Source of the DNA: Skeletonema tropicum
Taxonomy: Eukaryota; Bacillariophyta; Thalassiosirophyceae; Thalassiosirales; Thalassiosiraceae
Assembly (NCBI GenBank): GCA_037178625.1
Contig: CM074128.1
Coordinates: 2,046,001-2,110,000 of the forward strand
DNA length: 64,000 nt
Direction: 5' to 3'
Shown: positions 33,286 through 44,166 of the stretch, piece after piece
Layout of the letters: each line of letters starts with the position of its first letter
Position numbering within the stretch: the stretch's first letter is position 1
Position numbers and translations under genes: made by a program
The notes under the pieces: model-generated
Databases searched by the model: none
Told to the model about the DNA's origin: nothing
What the model saw: the letters and a program-made list of their open reading frames with translations, nothing else

Positions 33286-33359
33286 GGTCTTTTACTTTTA
33301 TCTCATTGATAAGGAAGTAAGAGCGGCGGGCTCTCTTATTTTACGAAGTGTTGTATCGT

Positions 33360-33367
33360 CTAGAGTC
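33360..33367. repeat. 8-bp target-site duplication, left
   Basis: CTAGAGTC immediately outside the left TIR, identical to 36597-36604. Confidence 0.9.
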
Positions 33368-36300
33368 TAGCGTAATGGAATTTCACCATTTTTGGAGGGG
33401 GTTGAAAATTGCAGGTTGAAATTTCAGAAATTTCAAGGGATTAAATTTCACTCTAGCTTATCCTGAGATAGTCGTAATACTTTGCACTCTGCAGTCAACA
33501 CATCACTCTAAGAGAGACTGTCAGCAAGCTTCTTTCCAAGCATCTTCTTCGCATCCATGATATGACGGAGGTTTTCCTTCCCTCGAAGAAGTGCAACACC
33601 AGTTGGATCCTTCATCCTATTCCTATCCTTCACAAGAATGCTGTTCTTCAGAGGTTTGGCCCTACGCTCACAATCCATCGATCCGACAGTTCCCATAGAC
33701 ATTAGAGGCTTAGCAACCAATCGATAGAAGTCAGATGATCCTGCATAACATTCAAACCACGTGATGCGACCAGAAATAGCACCAGTTGATTCCACATACT
33801 GTACCACATTTTTGATACTAAAAGACTTGTTGTTCTGTTGCAGCTGTTCCAAAGATGGAAGCGATGGAAGTGGAACGTCAAAAGAATGAAACCAGTCATT
33901 GTTTTGAGTATCAAAGTCCTCAAAATCCTTTTTAACTCTCCTCCGCATCTCATCAGAACCATCTTCACCCAAAGGCACATACCACTCGATCATCTTCCTT
34001 ACGAGCGCAGCCTTGTTAGTCTGCAGGTAGAACAACTCCCTCCACACACGAGAGTTTGGGTCACAGAGGAAACACATCAAGTGATGCTCATCGAGTAAAC
34101 CAACCTTCAGTCCGCTGGGATCAACACCATCCATATTGAAACGTTCACGGATCATACCAGCAACTTCTGCTCTTGAGCCCTGACCAAGAAGTTCATCAAA
34201 CTCGGGAGTGAGACACTTGTTAATATCATTGTGCAGCGCTTGAACCAAGAGGGGGTAAGCACTAAGTGGCATATCCTTGCGGGAACAAGCCAAATGTGCT
34301 TCCTTGAAAGGGAGCGTGAAGGCAATAACAACATCAAACATCTTCCAAATATTTTCCTTCTTGAAGTGCTCCATCAGCTCATCCAACTCAGCTTGCTTTG
34401 TTGCAGTGCGCTCACTACGATACTTTTGATACTCCGCCTTGCCAGGAAGTACAAGAAGAAAGTCACGACACTTGCGAGCGCTCACAACAACGTCATGTAG
34501 AAGGTTCATCCGTGTCTCCACGGGGCAGAAAACTTTGGAGTAAAACACGAGCTCATCCACTAGAGCTGCGCTGCGTCGGAAAGAATCAATGCGATCAATC
34601 TTCACGAAGTCCCTGACTTTCCTAGCATACTTTATGACAAGTTGCATAACTGAAGTCTTGGCTAGGTCTTTCATAAGCAAATCGATGCAATGAGCCGGAT
34701 CGCGTGTAACTATGACCTTCATCCCTGGATACTTTTCTTCAAGTTCCTTCCCAACTCGATCCGCAACATGCCTTGCAGCATTATCAACAGGAATGCTCAC
34801 AATCTTCGCATTGTATTCTTTCATGACGTTTTCACAAACCCTCACAGCATCCTCTATTTCGGCTTCGGTAACATGCTTATCGCTTCCAAGATCTTTCCAT
34901 TCGAGGAAGAGTGAGAAGTCACTCTTCGCGACGGTGTATACGATCTAGGCAGAAGAGGATACAGCAGGGCAACATAAATAGTAGTGAGACAATTGAAAGC
35001 AATGAAGTTATTGTACAGAACATAAATCACGTACCTTTTGTTTGCCCAAGACAGTGACTCCATCCATCGCAACATTTACATGTCCGGGAATTTTTGCCAT
35101 AAATGATTTCAACTCCGATGTCGTTTGTTTATCAATTTTAATGACATACTTGTCATAGATTGTTTCAACATCACTTGGAATGAACTTCAAGATGGCAGGG
35201 TATCGTTGGTGTAGGCTTGCTTGCACCCAAGGATCCAATAGACGACTCAATGGCTCGCCACGAGCGACAATGGCTCGTACCTCGTGCATGAGTACAATGT
35301 CAGCAGATGCCTGGTTCATGCTCTTACCATACGTGTGCTCCATAGTAGTTTGTGCAGATGGTACACGCTTTGTTTTCTTGCGAGGGGGAACGGATGTGGA
35401 GGTGGATTTGGTGACATCACTAACGTCCCCAGAGTTGGATAGTAGATCAATCACCGCAACGGGGCCATGATTACTACGCATGGCAGCAACAGTTTCACTT
35501 GGGTTGGATTGAAGTGCAAGATACGTTGCTTGTTTCTTATTCGCTTGAGCCCCTCCTTCGATTTGTCTCCTTGTGTGAGGGCATGTCAACCCTTCACATT
35601 CGTGGAGAGAATGTTTTCTAGCTCTTGTTGCATTAAATGTCGCTAGCAACTTGTTGTACTTAGGACAGTGCTTGCATACAATACGTAACTTGCCATTGGG
35701 TTGGGGCGTGATTTCGTATTGGGAATAGAGCGTTGAGTCTCGTTGCTTTTTGGCATCCGGAGCTGCTGCAAAAGGCACAGCAGCAGGTGGTGCTGCGGGT
35801 GGATCGACTGCAGCGACGGCAGGTGGATCGACAGCAGCGACGGCAGCATCGGCAGTTGGGGCCGCAGCGGTGAGCTTGTGTTGGACACAGTGAAGACACA
35901 TGAGAGCGGTATGGGAGTTGGCAAGTGTTTTTGCATGATCATTAAGATCCCCTGCAGGGTTTTTGTAGGATGGGTTGCCCACAATTTCCTCACAGTAGAG
36001 TTTACCGCAAAGGGCACCATGAATTGGTCCTTCACACATCATGCACTGATGATCAGCCGGGTTGTTGAGGGGGGAGTTCTTCATGCCACAAAGGGCGTTG
36101 GCGGCGCATGTCAAAAGCATTATTGTTGAAGATTATTGAATTGTTGTTGTTATTGCCAGGCAAACTATGACAGCGTGGTAGACGGCAGAGTGAACAAAAA
36201 GTTGATTTGTGCACATACCCGCACCCAAAATAAGAGCCATCCGCGCCCAAAATCATCTGGTACATGCCAATGCAGGAACACGCATGTAAGCTGAATTACT

Positions 36301-36596
36301 ACGAAGGAATAAGTAATACTGCATTGTTAGTCGCCAGCATTTTGGTGAAGAGTTACTCTCCGCTGAGTTGACAAACTCATCATCTGGATGGTGCGTGGTG
36401 TTCTTTGGGGTTTGGTGGTTGGTGGAATGAAGGGTCTTAGGTTATTTTTGTGCTACGTGTTGGTTCAGTACCATCCGTTCGCGCCAGAATTTTTGTGAAA
36501 TTTCATTGTTGGCCAAAATTGGTGCAACTTTCACCCTGTAAATTTCACGAAAGTTGCAGTAGTGAAATTTCACCCTTTTGAAATTCCATTACGCTA
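33368..36596. mobile_element. Complete hAT-type DNA transposon (3,229 bp)
   Basis: The ends are an 18-bp inverted pair TAGCGTAATGGAATTTCA, perfect at 33368-33385 and in reverse complement at 36579-36596. The element is flanked on both sides by the identical 8-bp CTAGAGTC. An 8-bp target duplication and a TA-starting short TIR are hallmarks of the hAT superfamily. Near each end are several subterminal copies of a GAAATTTC-type word, likely transposase-binding sites. Inside is one transposase gene. Intact ends, a perfect target duplication and an open transposase together suggest a recent insertion, possibly still mobile. Confidence 0.9.
33508..36120 (-). CDS. hAT-family transposase
   Basis: Exons 36120-35035 and 34944-33508, joined across a 90-bp GT-AG intron in phase 0, give 840 aa. 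The N-terminal region is Cys-rich (C-M-M-C, L-C-G-K-L-Y-C, L-M-C-L-H-C), followed by a Pro/Ala-rich linker. A BED-like finger comes next (C-K-H-C, then H-S-L-H-E-C). The catalytic part starts V-N-V-A-M-D-G-V-T (candidate first Asp) and continues V-S-I-P-V-D-N-A-A (candidate second Asp), then Y-A-R-K-V-R-D-F and V-E-T-R-M-N-L-L. The C-terminal G-S-M-D-C-E-R-R-A-K-P-L-K contains a candidate Glu in the hAT dimerisation region. The intron is supported because both flanks continue the RNase-H-like fold. No stop or frameshift was seen. Confidence 0.8.
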
Positions 36597-36604
36597 CTAG
36601 AGTC
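36597..36604. repeat. 8-bp target-site duplication, right
   Basis: CTAGAGTC immediately outside the right TIR, identical to 33360-33367. Confidence 0.9.
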
Positions 36605-37478
36605 TGGGCGCACAAGGTATAAATAAGTAGCTGCGCGCGCGTGCTACAAAAAAAAAAGCAGCTTGCTATTTTTTGTCATTACCGTATAGTACTTATTATT
36701 AATTCCTATGTGCAATATTGAAGAAAGTCAAACACACATCAAAACTCTCCAAGAAACCACTAACAAACACTAACAAACCACTAACAAACATGGTGGTACG
36801 CCAGCTATGATGGATATACACCCTCATGACGCCTCCTTACAACTCCTTTGAACGGTCCAAAGGCACCTTACATTAGGGAAGACATAAGAGGACGTATTAT
36901 AGCGGTCGAATAGAATGAACAGTCGTACAAGGATACTAAAATGTGATACATGTTCATAATTGTGATGAAATCAAAATAATATGTGAGATTAAATGACCTT
37001 TGCAATTAACAGACGTTGGCAACATGGACTACTACAGCTTATTAATACTCTCTATTACTATATGTGATGATATATTGCTTGGATATACTGCATAGTCCCC
37101 CGTATGGCCACCTGTTGTCCATCTTCCCCTCTCAGATCGACATATTTTACATCCATAGTCCTCTCGGAATGAGTTGATCACGACCCCCATTCATACCCCC
37201 AAACAAAGTAGATCGTTCCCGCTTCATACTATACAATAAGTGTAGTTGTTGTGACGGTTTGAACCTCCACCGTATCAACATCCACCACTATAATGTCATC
37301 ATTATTTGTCACTCAAATTGTGTGTAGGATTTGATACACCTATTACTCGAAGCTGATTGTCACGTCACATCTTCTCTCTTCAGATCCAGAACGCCCCACC
37401 CATCCCTATATACCTTTGGAGGGTAAGCTGGGGTAGTTGGAGTAGTGATATATTAAGATCTTTGGCAAGACGATGTCT

Positions 37479-37520
37479 GGAGGGCGGAGATGTTTAAATG
37501 GAGGGCGGAGATGTTTAAAT
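37479..37520. repeat. Perfect 21-bp tandem pair
   Basis: Two adjacent identical 21-bp units, GGAGGGCGGAGAT followed by GTTTAAAT, at 37479-37499 and 37500-37520. Confidence 0.95.
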
Positions 37521-37850
37521 TGTATTTTTTTGGGACAGTTGCCGGTGGGTGTCAACAGACACATCAGAGACCCTCCGCTGACCCCACCGCCGACAAACAT
37601 CCTTCACATGATGGTGGTTGGCGATAAGCAGCAGTGATTGGCGCAGTAAAGTAGGTTATGCCATCGATATCACCGCATATGTTGCCAAAATTTTCCTCCT
37701 CAACCCGGGCAACAGGTTAGTAGTTGCTCCGTAATCCGATGTATCATATGGCTTTGATTGATGGCGGGCAATCAAACGGATGCTTTCGTGATTTTTAACA
37801 AGATCCGTCCAGCCACTGCATCAACACACAACATCATGATGTCATCAGCA

Positions 37851-37881
37851 TGGTGGTGGTGGTGGTGGTGGTGGGGGGGGG
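37851..37881. repeat. TGG microsatellite followed by G run
   Basis: About eight TGG units (37851-37874) ending in a run of G. This is a likely site of length variation and sequencing error. Confidence 0.9.
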
Positions 37882-38877
37882 TCTCTTGGGTGAAATCAAG
37901 AAGTTAGACCCCCCTACAGCAGACTAGCCAAAATTTTCCCCCCGGGGAGTTTAGTTCGCGGTAGGTCCCTGATTGGGTACTTACGGGTGCGTACAATAAG
38001 TATCGGATTAAGACGCAGCCCGCAACAGCAGCAGTCATTCAAGTTTCCTACAAAACCAAAATAGCGAAGCGCTCTAGTAAAACCAGTACCGCTTGTGGCA
38101 GAAGGGAGAAAGTAGCCATTCTCCCAACGCACGAACAATCTTCACGAATCGATATCGCCAATATTGTCGTTAAGACGAAGGATTGACTTGTTGACCTCAT
38201 TGATCATTGTTTTCAACAACCAAGAGGACAACAACCATCAATTGTCACCGCAATACCTTTGCTAACACCAAAAGGTACAAATAGTGTAGTTCACAATTGT
38301 ACCCGTTCTACTAGAGACCTAGTTTTGCATTCCCTAAGTAGTACTTGCATACATATCTCTAGTATCGCTTCTTCTCTTTCCCACAGACGTGAATCGAGCT
38401 CTGCAGTGAGGATCAAGGCGCTATGTAGGTTTTCCGTAGGAAAACTCGGGTACACACCAGCCCGAGCCCCTCCAGGTTTAAATTCTTCTTTCTCTACTGA
38501 CACTGGTGTCTCTCTAGAGAGTAGTGACTAAAATAATCTATCTATCTATTGCTGTGAGCTCAAAATTTTGGTCATTGTGGTAGATAAGGGAATAAAAATA
38601 AAATAGACATCTTTCGTGTCACATTCATCGGCTTTCTGATGAGAGAAGAGATTGCCTTGCTGCATCTCAATGCTGAGAACTTATCTAGTTTGAAAGAAGC
38701 GATACCTCCAATTGACTTTAGTCGATGGCTTTACTGGAATATCTTTCCTCAAGCCAACTTCACACAAAATTCTTACTCTTCAACATATTTACATTTACTA
38801 CTTAGACATATGTACACCTTACCTAATCCTCTCCACAGATGATTTGCTGAAGATCCCTGAGAATGGCCCACAAGGAT

Positions 38878-41146
38878 TCACGGATTTGATGCTTCAATCT
38901 CCACCGGTCTTTGGGCTGCTGCAGTAGTCAGTGGCCAGCTCGCTTTCTGGTATGGATCCTCGGAAGAGGTGCGCGAATTCCGGCAGCCTAGTCCCTGATC
39001 ACGACTGTTCTGGTAATCTCTGATCGCGGATTTGAGCTGAAAGATAGTTACGAAGTTCACAATCGTATCAAATTCAAGTTCTCCTTCTCTATTGCTGAGT
39101 GCTTCTAGGCTCTCACGATCTGCATCGGAAATAGAAGGCAGGCCCAGATATTCACAAGCTGAATCCAGATCAGATATGCTCACAGCTCGATCGCCGTTGA
39201 CATCAACAAAATCAAAGAATTTCACAATAAGGCTGCGTATGGCTGGCATATTTCTACAGATCTTTGCAAAGGCAGTAAATTCATCCAGGTCAATGTCGCC
39301 CGAACCATCCAAATCCATCAAATCAAATGCCTCCAACGCAAATCGGAGTCCAACTTCACCATCCAATCCAAAAGATTTGAGAAACGCTTCAAATTGACTC
39401 TTGCAAACACTGTGTGCGTTGTATTCATCGATATAGGAAAACATGTGCATGTACGGAGTCTTTGCATCATCACTTAACGCCTCGTCATTCTTCTTTCCAT
39501 GACAATAATCTCTGGTAGGGGTAGTAAAGTATCTCTTCCTACAAAGCAACTCTTTGAACGACTTCCAGAAATCATCTTTCTCCTCTCCTCCGTGCACTTC
39601 TTTCAGGACACCTTTGATTATATTTGAGGAGCTTCTCGCTTTAAAACGAATCAACCGCTTCCTAAGGATACTACCCTCATATGCAGCAGACTTAATGGCA
39701 CGGAACAAGAGATCAAAGCCAGAAGATAATCTTTCCACTCTCTCCAAGTGATCTTCAGGCGTGGTCATGGTACTAAGAGGTACAGAGATGACATTTAAAG
39801 TAGTACCTTGGATCACAATAAAGGCCAGCGCCGATAAATCGAAAGGGAGTGACATGAATGGAAGGCCGTGCACTCGCAATATCTTTTCCAATGCAAGTTG
39901 AATAAAGACAGACATCACGCTTGCAACAATCCCAAAAGACACGGATCCAAGCGAAGGAACATAGAACATGACCATTGCAGTTGCAATGAGGCTTGAGTTG
40001 AAGCCGTACAAGCCATCTTCAATAGAAGCCGCGTCTCGACCAACAAGTGCTGCTACAGCTGCTCCAACAAGGCTGCCAACAAATGCTGCAACTGCAGAAA
40101 TTCTCGAGCAAAACATAATGCTCACGAGTATCAAGAAACAAGATATGATGTTGTTTGCTAGGAACACTTGCCCTACACCTCTAATGGATCCCGCAAAGAA
40201 CGCTTTAGCTGTAAGAGGAGTTGCAGACACGAGAGGCTCTTCGTCTACTTCATTTTCAGTGATCTCCTGCATTACCAAAAAGAATACCAGAGTGCTGATA
40301 TTATACGGCAACGAAAATGGTGGGGTCTGAATGCAAATTGTTAGACACATTGGAGAAAGCATAGTCAAACACCTACATGAAATGTCACTCACCTTGTATG
40401 TCGCTAAGACCTTTCCAAGCATGACAAATAGGACAATACTGAAATATGAGGCAATGACTGCACCAATCCCGACTGCCCAGCTGTAGCCCACAGCAGTGTC
40501 GAATGTAGCAATCGTAAGGCCAACGAGAAATGCATTGTAGCCGAACAGGCCACAGGTCAAGAAACTTTCGTTAAATCCCATCAAGAGACCGGCGAGATTG
40601 CCACATACGATTGCAATGATACCATGGACAGCAACTCGAGGGGATTGAATAAACAAGGCAATCAGAATCAGTAGCCCGCTGAGGGGATTATTTTGGAAAA
40701 AGACCTGCATATGAAGATGGAGTGGATGGATGGAAGCAGTGTGAGACGTCTTTGTCATTGAATTTCATGCACACTCGCTCTCTCTTGTGTGCGTTCTCAC
40801 AGGTTCTCACCTGTGCCATACCACGAAAAGTTGCCTCCATGAAAAGGACCGGAGCTTTTACAATGTTTGGGACACCTGACTTAATAATAAATTCAGGAAG
40901 CCATGGCATCGTCCCGTTAATCTTCTTCAACAAACTTGGCTTCTTTAATGAGTCACTCTGATTCAGCTGAGCGATATCATCGTCGTCACAATCGTTTTTG
41001 GTAAAGTACACATGAAATACACTTCGAGCAAGATCTCGCATTTCTCGCCACTCCTGAGCTCGGCCGGCATGCCCTTCCGGGACATCCGTCTTTTCATTCA
41101 AAGTCATAGGCGTCTTATCAACATCATTTTTTGTTTCAGAGAGCAA
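38878..41146 (-). CDS. Urea-channel (UT/SLC14-like) protein fused to C-terminal EF-hands
   Basis: Exons 41146-40811, 40704-40393 and 40326-38878 give 698 aa. The splice between F-R-G-M-A-Q and V-F-F-Q-N-N-P-L-S-G-L-L recreates the urea-transporter signature G-x-x-Q-V-x-x-Q-N-N-P. Further UT features are G-L-F-G-Y-N-A-F-L-V-G-L-T in repeat one, G-V-G-Q-V-F-L-A-N-N and G-L-Y-G-F-N-S-S-L-I-A-T-A in repeat two, and many membrane segments. After a soluble linker (about 390-550) come EF-hand 1 (554-565, D-L-D-G-S-G-D-I-D-L-D-E, canonical) and EF-hand 2 (591-602, D-V-N-G-D-R-A-V-S-I-S-D, Asp at position 12). Calcium control of urea flux is inferred. The second intron is 66 bp with no stop in frame, so retention would add 22 residues. 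Alternative: a diverged UT-fold channel for another small solute. Confidence 0.8.
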
Positions 41147-41526
41147 ATCGTGGGTGTGTGGTCGTCGTTCTATGCTGGAGCGGTTAGGACGTCTTTGAAT
41201 TTTGCCGCCATCTAAACGTCGAGCTGTCTGGGTCGCTCCAGCCTCGTATGCTCTTCAGTAATTGCCGTGCAGGGAAATATTGATAACGCAAAGATATTGT
41301 AAGTTGTTTGATCCGTTTCATATCAATCAAGGAAAAGAAATTGTGGTGGTGGGATGGTGCTTATGCTTACCCCCAGGCATTGATCTCATTCATCGCAATG
41401 GTTTTGTCTAAGTATGTTGGTGTGCTGCTCGAGCTCGATTGTATGCATCGTATATCCTCTTTATCTAAACAAGTCTTGCGTGCACTCAGCATTGCAAGAC
41501 ATCTAAAAAGTAATGAGAGGAGCTAA
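41147..41526. other. 5' flank of urea-channel gene
   Basis: 380 bp upstream of the urea-channel start with no gene recognised. It presumably contains that gene's promoter on the minus strand. Confidence 0.35.
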
Positions 41527-41638
41527 GTCGTTCGTTCTGTCGTTCTGTCGGTCGTTCGTTCTGTCGTTCTGTCGGTCGTTCGTTCTGTCGTTCTGTCGGT
41601 CGTTCGTTCTGTCGTTCTGTCGGTCGGTCGGTCGGTCG
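41527..41638. repeat. 24-bp minisatellite
   Basis: Four perfect tandem 24-bp units (41527-41550, 41551-41574, 41575-41598, 41599-41622), each built from GTCGTTC and GTTCTGTCG words. They are followed by about four GTCG units. The unit length is a multiple of three, which makes a spurious open frame (repeating F-V-L-S-F-C-R-S). Confidence 0.95.
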
Positions 41639-41958
41639 TTATGTCGTTCTGTCCGGGCCCTTTGGCGTGTCCTTTGGCCTTCACGGGCATTTTCGATCGA
41701 CTCTTTCTTTGATTGGCTTGATTTGACCCCTTGCCCCCCCCCGTTTTTAGAGTTTTCGATTGACTCTTTCTTTGATTGCCTTAGATTTGAATGTTTCTAC
41801 ATGTACAACCTTTATTACATAATTATTAAAGTGTTACATAACGTACTATTTGAATACTGCTATGTATATAAGTAGACACAATCAATATCGTAGTAGATAG
41901 CCGGTGCCTCCTCTCTTATTTAGAAAACCCGCGCAGCGGCTAGACGAGCGTCAGCGAG
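41639..41958. other. Intergenic left flank of the tandem duplication
   Basis: 320 bp with no gene recognised. It contains two copies of a TTTTCGAT(C/T)GACTCTTTCTTTGATT word (near 41690 and 41753). It is unique to the left side of the duplication. Confidence 0.4.
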
Positions 41959-41984
41959 GCTAGTGATGAGAATGCAGTCGATGA

Positions 41985-42240
41985 CCCGATCGGCCGAATG
42001 GGTCCCAATCTGGCGCGAGTTGGGCTGTAGAAATCGACGTAGGAATTAATACTTAAGTTTGGCGCGAATCTACGGCCCTCTTGTGTAAAATATAACTTGG
42101 TGAAAAATGAAAATGGGACGGGAAAAATAAAAAATACTTCGTGAAAAAGACTGACAAAGGGCCAAAATTAAGTAGTAATTCCTACGTCAATTTCTACAGC
42201 CCAACTCGCGCCAGATCAGGGCCCAACTCGCCCGATCGAG
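41985..42240. mobile_element. Foldback/MITE-like element, copy 1
   Basis: About 256 bp with long imperfect inverted arms (about 41985-42056 and 42166-42240, roughly 88% identical). The best-kept core of the arms is CTGGCGCGAGTTGGGCTGTA. The centre is AT-rich and non-coding. No clear target duplication was identified. It starts 26 bp inside the duplication breakpoint. Confidence 0.65.
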
Positions 42241-43365
42241 CGGCGTCTAGCTGGTTGAAGGACCTTCGCTTCGATGACCCTTCGATGACCACATCACAAC
42301 AGTGCTCGTTCGGCTGATGTGGCAGTGTGTAAAGCAATTTTAGACCAAACACCATACTGGCGTCTCCAAACCAGTTTGGTGGCAGAGTAACCTAAACAAT
42401 TCTGACAACCATAATAGCGTGTCCAGCAGAGGCTAGTAATCCTACTTTCCCACGTAGGATTCCCATCTCGGATTCCGAGATGGAAATCTGGGTTCCAAAT
42501 CCAACCTGAGTAAGATTGAGCTATAGAGCTTTGTTGAGTTTAGCTTCATTGCCCGCTAATGGAAGCACATCATCACACCACTCGCTTGCCTATATATTGC
42601 CTCAGGGTGGATGTGTTCACAACGATTCCACGAAATGAGAGAAGAAGATGCAGTCACAATGCAGTCACTAAAGAGTTGTTCGTTGCCTTGTCGATGTCTC
42701 CTCTTTTTCCATGATTAATTTGAGCTAATCGAGTGAAAAGAGACAACGCCAGGCTGCTCTCTAGAGGAGCAGGTACCTGGATGTATTGTCGTGATGATGT
42801 ATGTATGATGTATAACCATTGACGCGTGCCAGGCGAGCGATGCTGCAGCCTCAAAGAAGATAGTAAGAAGTATTGTAGTGTTGGGCATCGCACTCTTTAC
42901 TCTTTTCTCTTTTTGCTTTGGTCTGTGGGCGAAGGGTGAACACTTGAAAAATGATGTTTTGGCATCTTCATCTGGGACAAAAATTGAAAAAATTCCAGCC
43001 AGAGGTTACTGAGATCATTATGACCCCTCGGGCAAAAAATATTTCGGGATGTATTTCGATTGATCTCTGTTGGCCTCATTCAGCTGGCGTGTGCGCTTGA
43101 TGTTGTCTTTACGGTGTATGGTACTTTTATCTCTAGTGGAGACCGACACGCTCACAGAGAAGGGAATACAGAATACCTCATGCACGCCATTATTGCCAGA
43201 TATTCACCATTACGTAACCAAATAGCCGGATGCACAAACAACCTCACTTCAGCAAAATGACACAGCAACGATTTGCAACGCAGGTATATACATATTCTAT
43301 GACCTCCTCTGTACCATTTTATTTCCAGACTCACACACTCCTGATTATCAATCCATTAGAAATCG
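42241..43365. other. Intergenic region, duplication copy 1
   Basis: 1.1 kb upstream of the Fuseless-like gene. Short open frames on both strands (for example 42654-42893, minus) show no protein-like features. It is presumably promoter and 5' UTR of the downstream gene. The equivalent in copy 2 is 53131-54255. Confidence 0.4.
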
Positions 43366-44069
43366 ATGCCTTCAACAAAAGACATACTAAAAAATAAAAA
43401 GGACTTGCTCAAACATTGCGCAAAAAGTGGAGTTACGCAACGATTAGGATTTGTTCCAATAGGTGTGACACCGATACCAACACAAGTTGCAATCGGTGTC
43501 GCCACGGCGTCTTATTGGCGTGGAATATGGTATATTCTTGACGACAACCTATATCCAGATAATCCCTTGTATTCCGCTGCTGCAAGTCTCGGTCTAGGGG
43601 CCTTTGGCTTAGCGTTTGTTCAGGGAGCAATTGCTAAAAAAGCCGCGTATTATTTTGCACAAAAGAAAGCTGTAAAATTACCTTCTTACTATTCATCAAT
43701 TGCTAGATTCGGGACTTTAAATTGTGTGGCGACATCCTGTGTATTGGTTTGGCGTGGAGGTGAGGTGACTTCAAGTTTGCTTTTCATATTTCATATCATA
43801 GCTCATATTGTAGCTCACCTCTATTGTTAGCGTGGATGGGTTGGGATATTGCATATGAAAAGTTAAATAAACAGAGTGCTACAGACAAAGGACATTTAAC
43901 CAGATCAGGTATTGGTAGCTGCGCACTGGCTACGTTTGGCCTCTTGGCATTTGGTCGCTTTTCATCAGTACTTGCACCACCTGCTAAGGTTAGCATTTTG
44001 GAAGATTTGGCATTCAAGGCAACGACTTGGCAACAATACTCAAAGGCCGCTAAGTGGTTTTTCAAATAG
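43366..44069 (+). CDS. Fuseless-like multi-pass membrane protein, copy 1
   Basis: Exons 43366-43759 and 43831-44069 (71-bp GT-AG intron, phase 1) give 210 aa. Two similar halves are visible. The first has A-S-Y-W-R-G-I-W-Y-I-L-D-D-N-L-Y-P. The second has V-L-V-W-R-G-A-W-M-G-W-D-I-A-Y-E, created exactly by the splice. The W-R-G-x-W word with a following acidic residue and hydrophobic helices resembles the Fuseless family of membrane proteins, whose biochemical role is poorly known. The match is from memory of the motif only. The gene is convergent with the guanidine hydrolase-like gene, 97 bp apart. Confidence 0.65.
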
Positions 44070-44166
44070 TTCATGAATGATGAACTTAAAGTGGATCTAT
44101 TGCCTTACAAGAACTATCCTGTATATGTATACAATCGTAATCCCCAAGTTGCAGCACCCTTTTGTA

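Larger units (their letters stand above)
36605..38877. other. Gene-poor intergenic region
   Basis: 2.27 kb with no gene recognised. It holds simple repeats: three CACTAACAAAC-type words near 36760-36790, a 21-bp tandem pair (listed), and a TGG/G tract (listed). Short open frames at 38259-38531 and 37406-37600 show no protein-like features. It separates the transposon insertion from the urea-channel gene. Confidence 0.45.

Noticed and set aside
41513..41875. 120-codon frame with repeating F-V-L-S-F-C-R-S
   Set aside because: It is produced by the 24-bp minisatellite, whose length is a multiple of three; the rest has no protein-like features.
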